The translations under genes and the position numbers were made by a program. Shown here piece after piece: positions 24,969-36,129 of a stretch of 64,000 bases of DNA. Location of the stretch: assembly GCA_019614645.1 (NCBI GenBank), contig JABWDB010000008.1, positions 8,060,001-8,124,000 on the forward strand. The letters run 5' to 3'. Position 1 is the stretch's first letter, and every line of letters begins with the position of its first letter. The stretch comes from Stratiolaelaps scimitus. Taxonomy: Eukaryota; Arthropoda; Arachnida; Mesostigmata; Laelapidae. The notes under the pieces are model-generated. The model had not been told where the DNA came from. It saw nothing but the letters and a program-made list of their open reading frames with translations, and made no database searches.

Positions 24969-27950
24969 ATGATAACGCCATTGCAGATGGTCTCTGGGAA
25001 AACGACACTGAAATCTCCCACTTCCGAGGACCACTCCGCGATAGCATCGTTATTGAATCCTTCCCGGTTGCTTGACTACGTCCTTGCTGTTCTTCCCACT
25101 CATGCCATGACAAGATCACAACCCTCCCTTCGAGATCATCGGCACCCTCTGTGCATAAAGATCTCAAATGCCTTTGTCTGAATGCGCGGTCACTCCGCAA
25201 ACAAGGAGCTATTGACTCCCTTCATGCGTTTCTTAAATATCACGATGTTGATATCGCCCTAATCACTGAGAGTTGGCTCTCCGAAGACCATGTAACTTCA
25301 GCCGAACTGAGTTGCGGCGGCCACTTTGTTGTGATTAGAAAAGACAGGGTATCAAGAGGCGGAGGAGTACTTATTCTTGTGAAAAGTAAACTACCATGTA
25401 TAGAAATAAATGTGAACTTCTTCTCTGAGATAGCAGCCTGTATCATCACTCTCCCAAATCGAGTAATTCGTATGGCGGTGACATATTTCTCACCGACTGG
25501 TTCTGCACAAGATCTAGTTGAACGTATGAAAAAATTGACTGAGGAACTCGGCTCTATAATTAAGGTTGATGAAACCTGCGTCATTGCAGGCGACCTGAAT
25601 CAAGCGCAAATAGACTGGAACACACTCAGCGCAACTGGAATTGTTGCCGATGAGTCCAGACAATCTATTCTCTTAAACTTCTGCGCGGAAAAAGGCTTGC
25701 AACAGTTCGTCACAAATCCGACTCGGCACACGTCTACCTCTTCGTCTCTTCTGGATATTGTCCTGTGTAATGATGACTCAGTAGCGTGCGTTGAAGTACT
25801 TCCAAACCCAATTGGATCCGATCATGACATGGTTAAATTTCTTGTCACCGGATGTACTCTGGAAGAACGCGCCATGCCTAAAGTACCAGATTACGTGAAA
25901 GGAAATTACATAGCAATACAAGCAGCGCTGGATCAGGTTGACTGGTGGTCTTTCTTCGAAAACTGTAGTAGTGTCTCTGCTATGTATGACTTGTTTATAG
26001 AAGAAATGCATCGCTTAATCGACAAGTATATTCCCCTCAGAGGAACGAGAAAATCACGGATCGACAACCATTTAGCGAATCTGTACCAATCATTAGAAAC
26101 TGAAACATGCGCAGGTAAAATCACATATCTTCAGAAAGAAATCACCAGGGTGACAAGACGACAGCGTGTGGTTACCGAGTATGAAATTCTTCGTAGGAAT
26201 GACACTAAAATAATTCACAACTATATACGTAAGAGGGTAGTCGTGAAGGATTCTCTTTCTTCCATAAAGCGTCCAGATGGAACCTTTACAACGGACGACT
26301 TCGAAAAGGCGCAGATCCTGAAAACCGTCTTCGAGGACACATATCCCTCTAGTAGAGAGCTTGCCGACCGTGATCTGAGAGTGCCACCTCGTCTCCCCGA
26401 AGGGCCTCTCCAACACATAGTGCATGACGTTGATGTGTGTCCTGCAAACATTCTTGCACATCTCAAAAAGCTACAGTCAAAAACCAGCACGACACCCGAT
26501 GGTATTCCATCGTACGTCTTCAAAAAGCTGGGCATTGCAGTGTGTGTCCCACTCTCGTTCATCTTTAGACAGTCGTTAGATCGCTCCGAAGTGCCTGATA
26601 AATTCCGCACCGCTGTAGTGTGCCCCGTCCACAAAAAGGGACATACAGCAGAACCAACGAATAAGAGGCCCGTGTCGCTGACGGTTGTTGCATGCAAGAT
26701 CCTTGAGAGCATAATTTGCAAGTCTGTATATGAAAATGCCAACAAGCAAGGCCTAATATCCAACGCCCAATTCGCCTACCGCCCAGGAAGGAGTACGACT
26801 CTGCAACTTCTAGAAACGCAGTTCGATTGGGCAAGGGATGTCAATAGATCAAATCGTTTCGACGTTGTTTATTTCGACTTCAAGTCAGCCTTCGAACGGG
26901 TGACTCACTCGAAACTCCTCAAGATCCTGCCCTTCTTCGGAGTTGGTGATCTGCTCGTAAAATGGATAAAAGACTTCCTTCGTGATAGGACCTTCAGGGT
27001 GCGGGTGAACAGCAAATACTCCAATACTGCGCGAGTGACGTCCGGCTGTCCTCAGGGAACGATACTAGGTCCTCTGATGTATATAATGTACATAAATTCC
27101 ATAATGTATATATTACCGCAATCCATATCCGTTAAGATATATGCAGATGACGTAAAAATTTATTCTAAAGTTGACACGGACCATGAGAGGGCACAACTTC
27201 AAAATGCCCCAGATCAGTTCCTGGAATGGACCTTGGGCCTTGATCTAAAACTATCAATTGAAAAATGTGCAGTACTACACTTTGGTCACGGAAATCCCAA
27301 ACATGTGTATAGAATTGGTGGACATCCTCTGCGCTCTGCCGAAACAATGCGCGACTTAGGAGTAATTACCTCAACCACATTGAAATATACTGATCATGTT
27401 ACGGATGTTGTGCTTCGTGCAACGCGCCGTGCGAACTGGATATTACGTTCTTTCGTAGTGAACGACCCGGCCCTATTTGTTAAACTTTTTAAGATTTTTG
27501 TTGAACCCATTATGACGTATGCAGCGCCAGTATGGTACCCAGGATTAAAACTGGACAAAGAGAGGCTGCAAAAAGTGGGGGATAAATTCGTGAAACGCGT
27601 CGCTTTTAAATGTCAATGTACGAGGGAGGAAGTGAATATAATGCCAATATTGGCTAAATTTGACAATATAGATAAGCGCACATATATTTGTATTGGTAAA
27701 CATCTTCCCATGCTAATGAGTGCAATGTTTGATGTGACTGTGACGGCTACCAGAGCTGGTATAAATGTCTTACCTAAATTCATAGCTAAGAAACAATGTG
27801 TAAATGACTTATTTCCTTGGAGAGTGTCTCGAGCCCTACGTGATGGGTAGCTTTTTCAAACATATGACCTCTTCTTGGCAAACACATAGCGGCTAACTCA
27901 GATATTGTTAAACCTAACCTTTGAAATAAAGCGTTATTATTATTATTATA
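24969..27950 (+). mobile_element. CR1/Jockey-superfamily LINE with intact ORF2
   Basis: The element holds one uninterrupted ORF2, a ~75-bp 3' UTR, an AATAAA signal at 27,925-27,930 and a terminal (TTA)n run at 27,934-27,949. Such a short repeat at the 3' end is typical of CR1/Jockey-type LINEs. I set the left edge at a 71-codon frame (24,969-25,181) that overlaps ORF2 by 31 bp; the true 5' end is not visible. No ORF1 is found in the 2 kb upstream, so the copy is probably 5'-truncated just before ORF2. I could not identify a target-site duplication. Confidence 0.8.
25151..27850 (+). CDS. LINE ORF2: endonuclease-reverse transcriptase
   Basis: 899 codons with no stop. Residues 8-230 form an exonuclease-endonuclease-phosphatase (APE-type) nuclease: LNARSL, ITE40SWL, GD148LNQAQIDW, LLDIVLCND and IGSD224H225D. 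The reverse transcriptase spans about 480-745: FRTAVVCPVHKKG, RPVSL, FAYRPGRSTT, VVYFD576FKSAFERV, SGCPQGTILGPLMY and the active site YAD666D667. The next motif, DLGVITSTTLKY, and a C-terminal helical region (IFVEPIMTYAAPVWYPG) place it near CR1/Jockey. All catalytic residues appear present, so the copy may be young. The frame is open from 25,076 but has no ATG until residue 108, inside the nuclease; 25,151 is a GTG. Translation may depend on re-initiation after an upstream ORF, or the start may have been lost with the 5' end. Confidence 0.9.
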   Translation: MHKDLKCLCLNARSLRKQGAIDSLHAFLKYHDVDIALITESWLSEDHVTSAELSCGGHFVVIRKDRVSRGGGVLILVKSKLPCIEINVNFFSEIAACIITLPNRVIRMAVTYFSPTGSAQDLVERMKKLTEELGSIIKVDETCVIAGDLNQAQIDWNTLSATGIVADESRQSILLNFCAEKGLQQFVTNPTRHTSTSSSLLDIVLCNDDSVACVEVLPNPIGSDHDMVKFLVTGCTLEERAMPKVPDYVKGNYIAIQAALDQVDWWSFFENCSSVSAMYDLFIEEMHRLIDKYIPLRGTRKSRIDNHLANLYQSLETETCAGKITYLQKEITRVTRRQRVVTEYEILRRNDTKIIHNYIRKRVVVKDSLSSIKRPDGTFTTDDFEKAQILKTVFEDTYPSSRELADRDLRVPPRLPEGPLQHIVHDVDVCPANILAHLKKLQSKTSTTPDGIPSYVFKKLGIAVCVPLSFIFRQSLDRSEVPDKFRTAVVCPVHKKGHTAEPTNKRPVSLTVVACKILESIICKSVYENANKQGLISNAQFAYRPGRSTTLQLLETQFDWARDVNRSNRFDVVYFDFKSAFERVTHSKLLKILPFFGVGDLLVKWIKDFLRDRTFRVRVNSKYSNTARVTSGCPQGTILGPLMYIMYINSIMYILPQSISVKIYADDVKIYSKVDTDHERAQLQNAPDQFLEWTLGLDLKLSIEKCAVLHFGHGNPKHVYRIGGHPLRSAETMRDLGVITSTTLKYTDHVTDVVLRATRRANWILRSFVVNDPALFVKLFKIFVEPIMTYAAPVWYPGLKLDKERLQKVGDKFVKRVAFKCQCTREEVNIMPILAKFDNIDKRTYICIGKHLPMLMSAMFDVTVTATRAGINVLPKFIAKKQCVNDLFPWRVSRALRDG

Positions 27951-27954
27951 TGCT

Positions 27955-30325
27955 AAAAAAATCAGCCGACGCAAATCGACGCAAATCGAATGTCACGCAG
28001 TAAGATGTGATGACCTGCTGATGTGACTACCTATTCATATAATGATTTTCTCTCTTGAACAGTGCATTTCCTATCTGTCCATTCTCGTCAGGCGAAATGC
28101 GGCCATTGCAGCAGCTATCATCATTATCGCGAAGCCAGCAAGCAAAAATTCTATAAGAAAAGTCAACGCGAAAAATCAATGACTTTTACAACAGGGCCCC
28201 CACCGTCGTGAGGTGATCGTTGCTGATATAGCGGCATTAGGCGACTGCGAATCAGCGTACGAATGCATGTACGCCACGGGTTGTTATGTTCGTACCCCGA
28301 AACAGATAGGAAACGGCCGTTGAGGGTGACTCTCTCTCTCGGTCTCGTTTGCTCTGTTCGTCCTCATTCCCGCCGTGCGCTGCAGCGGTAGCTGGGGCCG
28401 CACGCCAGGCAGGTACTCTGTACGCGAACTATGGCGGCGGCTATTGCTTGTCGCATTGGCAGCAGTGGCAGCTCCGTTAGCTGCCGTACTCCCGGCACTG
28501 CGAGCGGACACGATGAACGGGATCGCCAAGAGACGTTGCTAGAGGAAAAGACGATCCATTGTAATGGGCGATCATTGTAAGGATGGCCATGAGTCCCAGC
28601 GTTGGGTCGCTTTTCGCCGTAGTCCGACACCAAGGAACGATCGGCACGGGAGGACACAGGGCCGAGAACGACGACAGCGAACGTTGAAGGCGGTGGAGCC
28701 GACCCTCGTACGCTGCACCATCAGCAGCATCTGGTAACACGTATCTCGCTGGGCAGCGCCGTAGATGGAGACGGAGGCAAAGGAAAGAGTGCGCCGGATG
28801 GACGGTCAGAAAACGAGGAGTGTGAAAGGTGAACATGGAAATAGATTTAATAGAAAGAAATCAGAGAAAAAATAGAAAGAAATAAGAGCGAGAACAAGGG
28901 AGCCAGCAACAAGGAGGCAGTCACCGAGAGCAGGAATCGCTACGACATTGAAAATTCGAACGTGTGTAGGTACAAGAGGAATAAGCGAACGCCGATGGCA
29001 GACGGGCGAAAAAGGGGGCTAGTAATGGTCTTCCCCTGAGGCATCGGGAGCGAGCTTCGGTGGTTCCAGCCCGGAGCTGTAATCGCCAAAACCGAAGGCG
29101 ACATTTACTGTACAGGAGTTGGTCGTCTATTGATTCGACGGGTGGCATGGGAGGGCCGAGCGACGGCAAACGGCAGTGACTTTTACTCACAGAAAACAAC
29201 CACCGTTCAACACACCGTTCATGGGTGTGTGCTTGTGTGTGTGACTCCTTTCAGAAGTGGCTGTAGAAGTCTGTGTGCGTGTACATCGCTCTTAGTGAAT
29301 GGTATGCCAACTACCAGTAGTGCAATTACGAGTGCTACCGGCGGCAGCTGTGTTCGACAGGGTTCCGCAAAGCAGATACGAATTACCCAAAAGGCCAGCG
29401 AGTGCAGAGCGTACGTGCGTACCGATCATTATTTAGTTAATATGCTCATCGGTATTCAGAGGTCGTTGAACAGGCGTTATGTAATGGAGAGCAACGGTGG
29501 TTAGCTCGTTGAAACTGTTGGAAAGTAAATGCTGATAATTGTGGCACGTTTTTGGGCTGCTACACACGGAATGGCTATTTTGTAGGCAATTTATTATACA
29601 TTTTAGTTGGAACCTGCGGTGACGTCTCTCTTCTCTGCAGATTGAAATGCCAAAGCGCACATATAACGATATGACTATCGACAATGACTAAACGCAACGC
29701 ATAAGCGATTATACGCACACCCTATAGCTTTACTTCGAACGTGAGATTTTTTTTATATATCGATTATCTTTGGATACTTCTCGACGTCCAAAGGATCGAA
29801 GTAATGCCAGGCAATTTGCAAAATACGTTTGAAGGTCTAACAGCCACTTCACTGCACACTCTTCTCAAGTGGACGTGGTCATATGGTCATCCGTAATAAC
29901 ATAGTCGCTCTGATGGCTGTGCTTCGAAGATGGCGCAAGCAGTGCTGGACAATCAAGCAAATAATGACGTGTGCTTCCAATCTTAATTTGTTCTTATTCT
30001 GCCCGAGGCATCCAGACTTGACGCGCCATGAGTCGGTCACATTTATCTAACACAGTGTTTAGAGAAACTGAAGGTGTTAACGGAACAGACGTACCAATAT
30101 TATTCTAAAGCCAAAAGCTTAGCATAGCTACGAAAATTAGCGCATTTCACCTCCATCCTGCATCATCAGCCTTGCAATTCACGAGCCACGAAGGAAACCC
30201 ATTACACTTTAATATTGTGTCGGTACGTACGGACCATTTACACATTTTCGTAGGAGGGTATACGAAAGACGAGTGGCAGACGTGAAGAGTGATCTGTCAA
30301 TCCGAGGTAGATTCCTATATATCTG
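27955..30325. other. Non-coding stretch, GC-richer at 28.3-29.2 kb
   Basis: The LINE's right flank begins with a tandem 11-bp unit (GACGCAAATCG, twice, near 27,967). From about 28,300 to 29,200 the DNA is GC-rich and CpG-rich with several overlapping frames on both strands. It could be a promoter or 5' UTR region, but I see no core promoter or conserved exon. Confidence 0.4.
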
Positions 30326-30335
30326 TATGCATACA

Positions 30336-30480
30336 GCCGTCAGCGCGGTCGGTTAGACAACGAACCACCTCTGGCTGTAAAAAGCCAGTACCGTGGATGT
30401 TAAATGTTGGCTGAGTGTCAGCCCGAAAACCTTGAGGCTGTAAAAAGTCAGAGGCCGCAGGTTCGAGTCCCGCTGCGTGA
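30336..30480 (+). repeat. tRNA-like repeat split by a nested insertion
   Basis: With the inner 63 bp set aside, the flanks read as a tRNA-like unit. These are an A-box-like GCGCGGTCGGTTAGA (about 30,343), a hairpin arm CCTCTGGCTG...CAGAGG, and a good B box GCAGGTTCGAGTCCC (30,457-30,471). The acceptor ends do not pair well, so this is a tRNA-derived SINE head or pseudo-tRNA, not a functional tRNA gene. Confidence 0.6.
30385..30435 (+). mobile_element. SINE tail fragment with 12-bp target duplication
   Basis: The 51 bp match the tail of the SINE at 22,755-22,800 (TACCGTGGATGTTAAATG, then GTGTCAGCCCGAAAACCTT). They are flanked by identical GGCTGTAAAAAG at 30,373-30,384 and 30,436-30,447. This is a severely 5'-truncated retrotransposed copy. 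Confidence 0.75.
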
Positions 30481-30489
30481 TGATGACAT

Positions 30490-30682
30490 ATGAGAGAGCT
30501 TAAGCATTGACGGAAATTGCAGTTGCCTTTAATAAACCAATAAAGCTTCACCTTTACGCCTACCATACACGTCCGAGGATTTGCAATCTCCACATACGAC
30601 ACACATAGATAAATTGAAGCACGAAGGGAGACTCCCTTGAAAGGATGCTCCGATCGAGGAAGGTTAGTTGTGGTCTGACGAG

Positions 30683-30722
<40 letters not shown>

Positions 30723-33300
30723 GTGGAAATAGATCCGTAGATCGGTGAGATAACGAGCGCGACAACGTCACCTCGCTGTGCGCTGCTCGCCGCAGCCTTC
30801 CCCGTTGGGCCTTCGCCGTGCCGCGGTCTCGAGGGACTCGAGAGAGAGGGAGAGAGAGAGATACCCTATTCTATGGCTCTATTGCCATGGAAATAGAATT
30901 CTTTGTCACGGTGCAAACTCGTTTACTGCGTCCGTGGCCGTAAACGAGTTTGCACTCGTATCATGCCGCCCCACGGCGCCGCCGAACCTGTATGTCTCAG
31001 ATTCGTTGTCGGGCCGATATCGGCAGCAATAACCTTTGCCTAGCCCGCCAGATCATTGTTCCAATCGGGCGGTAATGCGACAGCCGGGGGCAGAGAATTG
31101 GAAGGGAGTGGTAATTAGGAACTGGCCGAGATCTATGGTAACAACAGCTGACGACGGCTAAACAAAACTCCAGAACCGGCAGCGTCAGAAGAGATCCCCC
31201 AGGTTCTCTTGTTCTCTCCTTGCGTTTACTGTGTTTTGTTCCTGGTCACAGTGCCGGCCGTTGATGCGTTGTCGCGGTGACAGCGGACAACAGCCGGCTA
31301 CCAGCTGTCTTTGTCATTGCTGCCGTAGCGACGGACGACAAGAATACTGGAATTTCTGAAATTGACTCCAACCAAGCTCAGTGTTCCATGTTTTTTTTTT
31401 GTTGTTTTGTTATCGAGTGTTTCTTGACGGCTCTCGTTCGAATAGTGGTGGTCGTGGTTGTTGATGTAGCACTAAAGGTGTTTCTTATAAGCATGCCAAA
31501 CAACTCGAGAACTCGCAACTCTAGAAATATGCTCATTTCACAATAAATTCGTACCCATCATTATTTCACTATTTATTATACTTTGCCTTCTCCGTAGACT
31601 CAGCCGAGTGATGCACCCATATTTCACTCATATATTCTGGTTATCGTCTTTTTTCCCTTCTGAAACATTATCCTAAATTGACCGCGTACTTGTCCGTGCA
31701 GCCTGAGAGCGGGTATCGAGTCACTCCGCCATAGACGTTGAATGTAAGAACCTCATAATGCATAATCGAAAAGGAACGAAATTGGCGACAAAAGACGCGT
31801 TACCGCCCCGTAGTGATGTCGTCTGTGTATCGAATAGGATGTGTTCACACACATATATATACATATATAAATATAAATATATGCGAACAATAGTTTTCAT
31901 ACGTGCGTCCCATGTTTCTGAGAAGTAAATGCACTCAAAGTTGTTGTCATGATCATCAGACCTTGTCACACCACCGCCGCGCCGCGTTCTTTGTGCTATC
32001 TTCGAAAATAAACGGCGCTCTGTACTCAATAGAGAAAGATTGATGTTTTCAGCGAAAACAATGTTTACAGACGCAAGCGTCGTACATATCCACACAACAT
32101 ATACGCCCTTATGGAGCTACAAAGAGCCACCCACAGAATTCTAGCACTTGCATAGCAACGATACATGCGCGATTCTGATAGAGGAAGCGCTTTTCAGGTA
32201 ACGCTCACTGAGCTTCTTCTGTATCTTTTCCCTATCTCTGCCCCGGTTGGTATGTCTCCTTTTGACAAAACACATACCTAACCACCAAAACGTTTGTCAG
32301 GTTCTTAGATAGACAGATGGACATTGTAGATAACGGGCATGGCTGGAATATGTGATACGTCGAACTGCAAGTAGCCGTAGTATCGCTCACCGGCTCGTTG
32401 GAAAATCCATCTCGACTATCCTTGAGCGTAAGTCGAGCGGATTTTGTGCGGGCTATTTATCCAACATGGTATAATATGTCCTCGCTAGAACCTAAGCGGA
32501 GGCGTTACTACCAGCGCGTAAGGAGGAGTCGCGGCTTCAGCTTGTAACCGTATCTGGTCGCTTTCCTCTACAGCTGCGGTACATGGCATTCGTCTGCGCC
32601 TTGATATGTGCGTGCTCGCTACATTCCTGCCATATTGTCACCGAGTGTCTGTCGCATTTTGACTACGTTCTAGCTCGAGTACGAACCAGTGTCGTCAAGG
32701 CGGACTACCGTTCGCGCGATTCTATGACGAGCTAGACCGGCGGCTCCCTACAACGCGTGGAATCAGTAGGCCTAGCGATTGAAGAGCCCCGATTCTTCAA
32801 AGCCCCAACAACACACATCAATATCACTATGAGCGACTGGCAAAGTGCCAACGGTTTGGGCAAATGAATTCTAGATGCACTCTCTTATTGCAGCGGTCAA
32901 CTATTCTTTCTTGCTTCTTTTCTTATCAGGATAGGACAAGGTAGGAATATTCATCTGTAGCAGGTCTACTCGGCAGAAAATTAAGGTCGGATACAAAACG
33001 GAAGTCAGCGGCTAAATAGACAGTCCAAGAGGCAGTCACAATCCAGAAGTTGCCGTAGAGAGCGCCGGATGTAACGAACCTCGAATTGGTATGATCCAAA
33101 TAAAATGACAGAGCAGCCCGCCTGGATGTTGAACGCTGAAATCTTGAGCGGGTGGAGGCAGTAGCAATGAAATAGAGTTGAATGTGTGTTGGCTGACGGT
33201 GGCACACACACATTTATATATGTATATATACGCTGACTTCCGTTTTGAATCCGACTTTAATCTTCTCCCAGGCAGCTATAAATAAATATCCTTAGCTTGC
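30490..33300. other. Non-coding stretch with (GA)n and GC-rich patch
   Basis: A (GA)n tract lies at about 30,686-30,718 and GAGAGA-rich DNA near 30,840-30,862, around a GC-rich patch. In arthropods GA tracts often mark promoters, but no core element or exon is evident. The hairpin at 30,911 is listed separately. Confidence 0.4.
30911..30955. repeat. Perfect 16-bp inverted repeat, 13-nt loop
   Basis: GTGCAAACTCGTTTAC at 30,911-30,926 is the exact reverse complement of 30,940-30,955. It is a short stem with no gene assigned. Confidence 0.8.
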
Positions 33301-33307
33301 CACCTGC

Positions 33308-33505
33308 GTGTGTGTCTGTGTCCTTGGTGGTACGTCCTTGGTGTATCCTTGTAAATCTAGCGAACTTGATAGTATTTTATGAAGGTATATATATATATAT
33401 ATATATCTATATATATCTTCATAGAATACTATCAAGTTCGCCAGATTTTTACATCAAGAAATAAAAACACCCTGTGCTAGTACCACCAAAGACACAGACA
33501 CACAC
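33308..33505. repeat. Fold-back element with (TA)n core
   Basis: Outer arms 33,308-33,333 and 33,480-33,505 match with one mismatch in 26. Inner arms 33,353-33,384 and 33,417-33,448 match with two mismatches in 32. The centre (about 33,386-33,416) is a (TA)n tract, itself self-complementary. The stretches between inner and outer arms differ in sequence and length. This looks like a fold-back or MITE-like unit, or a duplicated-inverted segment; no transposase is nearby. Confidence 0.8.
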
Positions 33506-33509
33506 ACAC

Positions 33510-35588
33510 CCATCATCAACGATTTGATGATCGTTGCTGGCAGAAGGTGCAGGTGGCGCAGCAGTAAGCAGTGTATGCTAATATTAGGTAAAAAGTGAAT
33601 TCACCTGGCATTGTTCTTATAACCGTTATAATCGGCAGAGCTTGATGTACAGTATCCATTACCACGCAGCTCTACGCAGCAAACCGTTTTCGAACCTGTA
33701 AACCTGACCAAAGCCTACTGAAGTCTCTCAGCAGTTCCTGCGAATCGTTAAGGTTCATTTTTATGAATGCTCTCGCACTTAAGAATTAATAGACGACCGA
33801 TGCCACAGTTCGGTCCGTGGACGCTGTATACGATGACACATACCTACTCAACATGAGTGATTGAATAAATGAAATCCATATATGCATATATATTAAAGAA
33901 AATACTAATAAATATTCTACATAGAATGCTCCGTAGAAATATAAAGAATCCTTCGTTTGCAGCACTAGCCTATGCCGACATTACTCTATGTTGCTAAGCG
34001 CTATACTTATGTGGGTGCTTGTGATGGGTACGACCACAGTGTTTTTCACACACAAAACTACATATTAGCTAGGCAGTTTTCGCAATTCGCCGTCAACCTT
34101 CAATGGCAGGCCCCACCTACGTCCTTGCTACGTCCGGCTGGCACAGGCGAATGAAAGGATGTTTTACTCTCGTTGAAAGGACAAAGATTTCTCACTTGGA
34201 GGCTCACTCCGTTTCCGGTTCATTAAAATATCCAAGACGTTACCCCCGTGCTTCGTTCTGGAACGATTCCAATGGGCAGTTTGCTGATATCTGCGCGGTC
34301 AGAATTTCAAGGAAACCATAGAATTATGTCGGGTCACACATGTAGCAATGACGATGCATACTATTATTTGTAGGTAGTGACTCTTCGACTCCAACCCGGC
34401 CGTGCTACGATAGCCCCCGCCCGCCCGCCCTCCTCCCATATCGGCTACTGCTGCTTCGGCAACGCTACGAACAAATAAGGGCAAGTTTGGAGAAGTAGTT
34501 CGCTAGCGCATAGGCGCATCCGCCGCTGGCTATTTTTGCTGTACGCGATTAGATATTGGCGTCCTAAAATGGGAGGGACCAAGGCGCCTCGAGTTCGCTG
34601 TTCGTGTGTCAGTGTTCAGTGGGACTTTATTTTGATATTCTGCACGTTCAGCTCGCTCGGGCCAAACAGTCGCTATAGCACTTTATGAATTCGTGAACGA
34701 TTTCACGGGAGCATATTAATGTATCATGCAAGTGCGTGTTCGAGCAAGCTAGTGGCTATGGAGGGGTTTTTTTTTCGGAGCAAAATGTCAAGCCAACGTA
34801 TCTGTGTCCACTCGGCAATTCAATGAATCCTGTATGCATAGGTGTCGTGACCACGGGATGGCTTCTTTTTGCGTTTACCGACATTTGAGATTCGACGATA
34901 GTGACTTGGCATCTATGTCTCGAGTAATAATGCAGACTTTGCCAGAACATGGTGTGGAATTAAAATGCATTTTAGGGGAACCAACTCTTGCGGGAACAGT
35001 TAGACCATGAGCAGAAGTAATTTATGCACATCTACACAAATATATGCTTCGATACGGGAAGAACCATGTATGCGAAAAATACAATAAATATATATATATA
35101 TATATATATATACTCGATCGATGTTGGTCGAGCGAAGCCTGGGCGCATGGCACACAACGAAATAATATTATATCACAGCTTCGGGTATTTGTATCGTCTT
35201 CGTCAACGTGGGAAAGCGGACTTCGGACTACGCTGCCATAAATAGAGATCTCGGCCTGCTGAATAAGTGCTTTGCTAATATCATCATCATCGCACCGAAA
35301 GAAAAATGACTCTACGAACCAGCCACCTCTCTCGCGTGACCTGCGGTGCTATGGTCGCGGTGGGCGAAATTAGCTTACACATGGTGTTCGTCTCTTAGGG
35401 AGGTTGCTGAAAACAGACTAATATATCCACCCGTGCATGTTAAGGTTAGGCGTATAACGACATTTATTTATAAATGAGCTAAAAATCCTTCCACTCCGCC
35501 GCCGTCCGCCATCGAACGTACAGCACTAATATGCGGCCAGTGCATACGTATGGACTCAGGTTAAACAACTCAGGTAAAACAGTTTAGC
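33510..35588. other. Non-coding stretch with (TA)n
   Basis: A (TA)n tract lies at 35,088-35,112. A run of (CCCG)-rich bases lies near 34,410-34,432. No gene recognised. Confidence 0.5.
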
Positions 35589-35589
35589 G

Positions 35590-35752
35590 TCCGATATTTA
35601 ACGTCCACGGTGCTGCTTTCGGCATTGCTGCATAAGACTGACCTCTGTTAAATGCAAATGTGCAATGGTGGGAATCGAACTCGTCTACCCACGCGTCTCC
35701 TCCGATTGCCAGGCAGCCCCACACGAACGCACCATACCACTCGGACTCAGAT
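35590..35752 (-). mobile_element. tRNA-derived SINE
   Basis: Minus-strand copy with the best-preserved B box of the family: GAGTTCGATTCCC, complementary to about 35,670-35,683. The tRNA-like head (GAGTGGTATGGTGCGTTCGT) lies at the high-coordinate side. The body is complementary to TGCAAATGTGCAATGG and GCTTTCGGCATTGCTGCATA. The tail is cut short near 35,590. Confidence 0.75.
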
Positions 35753-36002
35753 TGGAACAGTATCTGCGACGTGCAGAGATTTCGGTAAGGAGTCACCAAG
35801 TTGAACACCATTTACATACGTCGCATTACTGGCTCCCGGAGGCCATTCATCTAGAAGAGATAAATACAGAGCTCCTGGGTCCCATATCCAGCTGAAATCT
35901 CAGATGTGTATCGTTTTTAATTCGGTAAAACAAGCGTAGCTTTAACCCACATTTACAAGGTATCGTTCGAAGTTAGTTTCAATATAAATGGGTTTCTATT
36001 AA

Positions 36003-36125
36003 ATTTTTTTAAGAAGTTGAAGGTAAATCCTGCATGAAGGCCTCACATTGAGGTATTTGCCTGGTAGGGTCAGACTCCTACTGACTAAACTCAGAACCGA
36101 TTTTGGGCACTGACCGGCGGGACCA
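36003..36125 (-). mobile_element. R1-like LINE 3' end, short copy
   Basis: Carries the same block as at 1562, 8843 and 21288 (AAGGTAAATCCTGCATG; GCCTCACATTGAGGTATTTG; ACTGACCGG), then diverges at about 36,125. Only untranslated sequence remains. Confidence 0.75.
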
Positions 36126-36129
36126 AGAG

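Noticed and set aside
26221..26834. Two overlapping minus-strand frames of 180 and 89 codons
   Set aside because: They are antisense to the LINE reverse transcriptase frame and have no protein-like motif.
27963..27990. Short tandem unit considered as a repeat array
   Set aside because: Only two units of 11 bp; no array, and no CRISPR-like spacing anywhere in the window.
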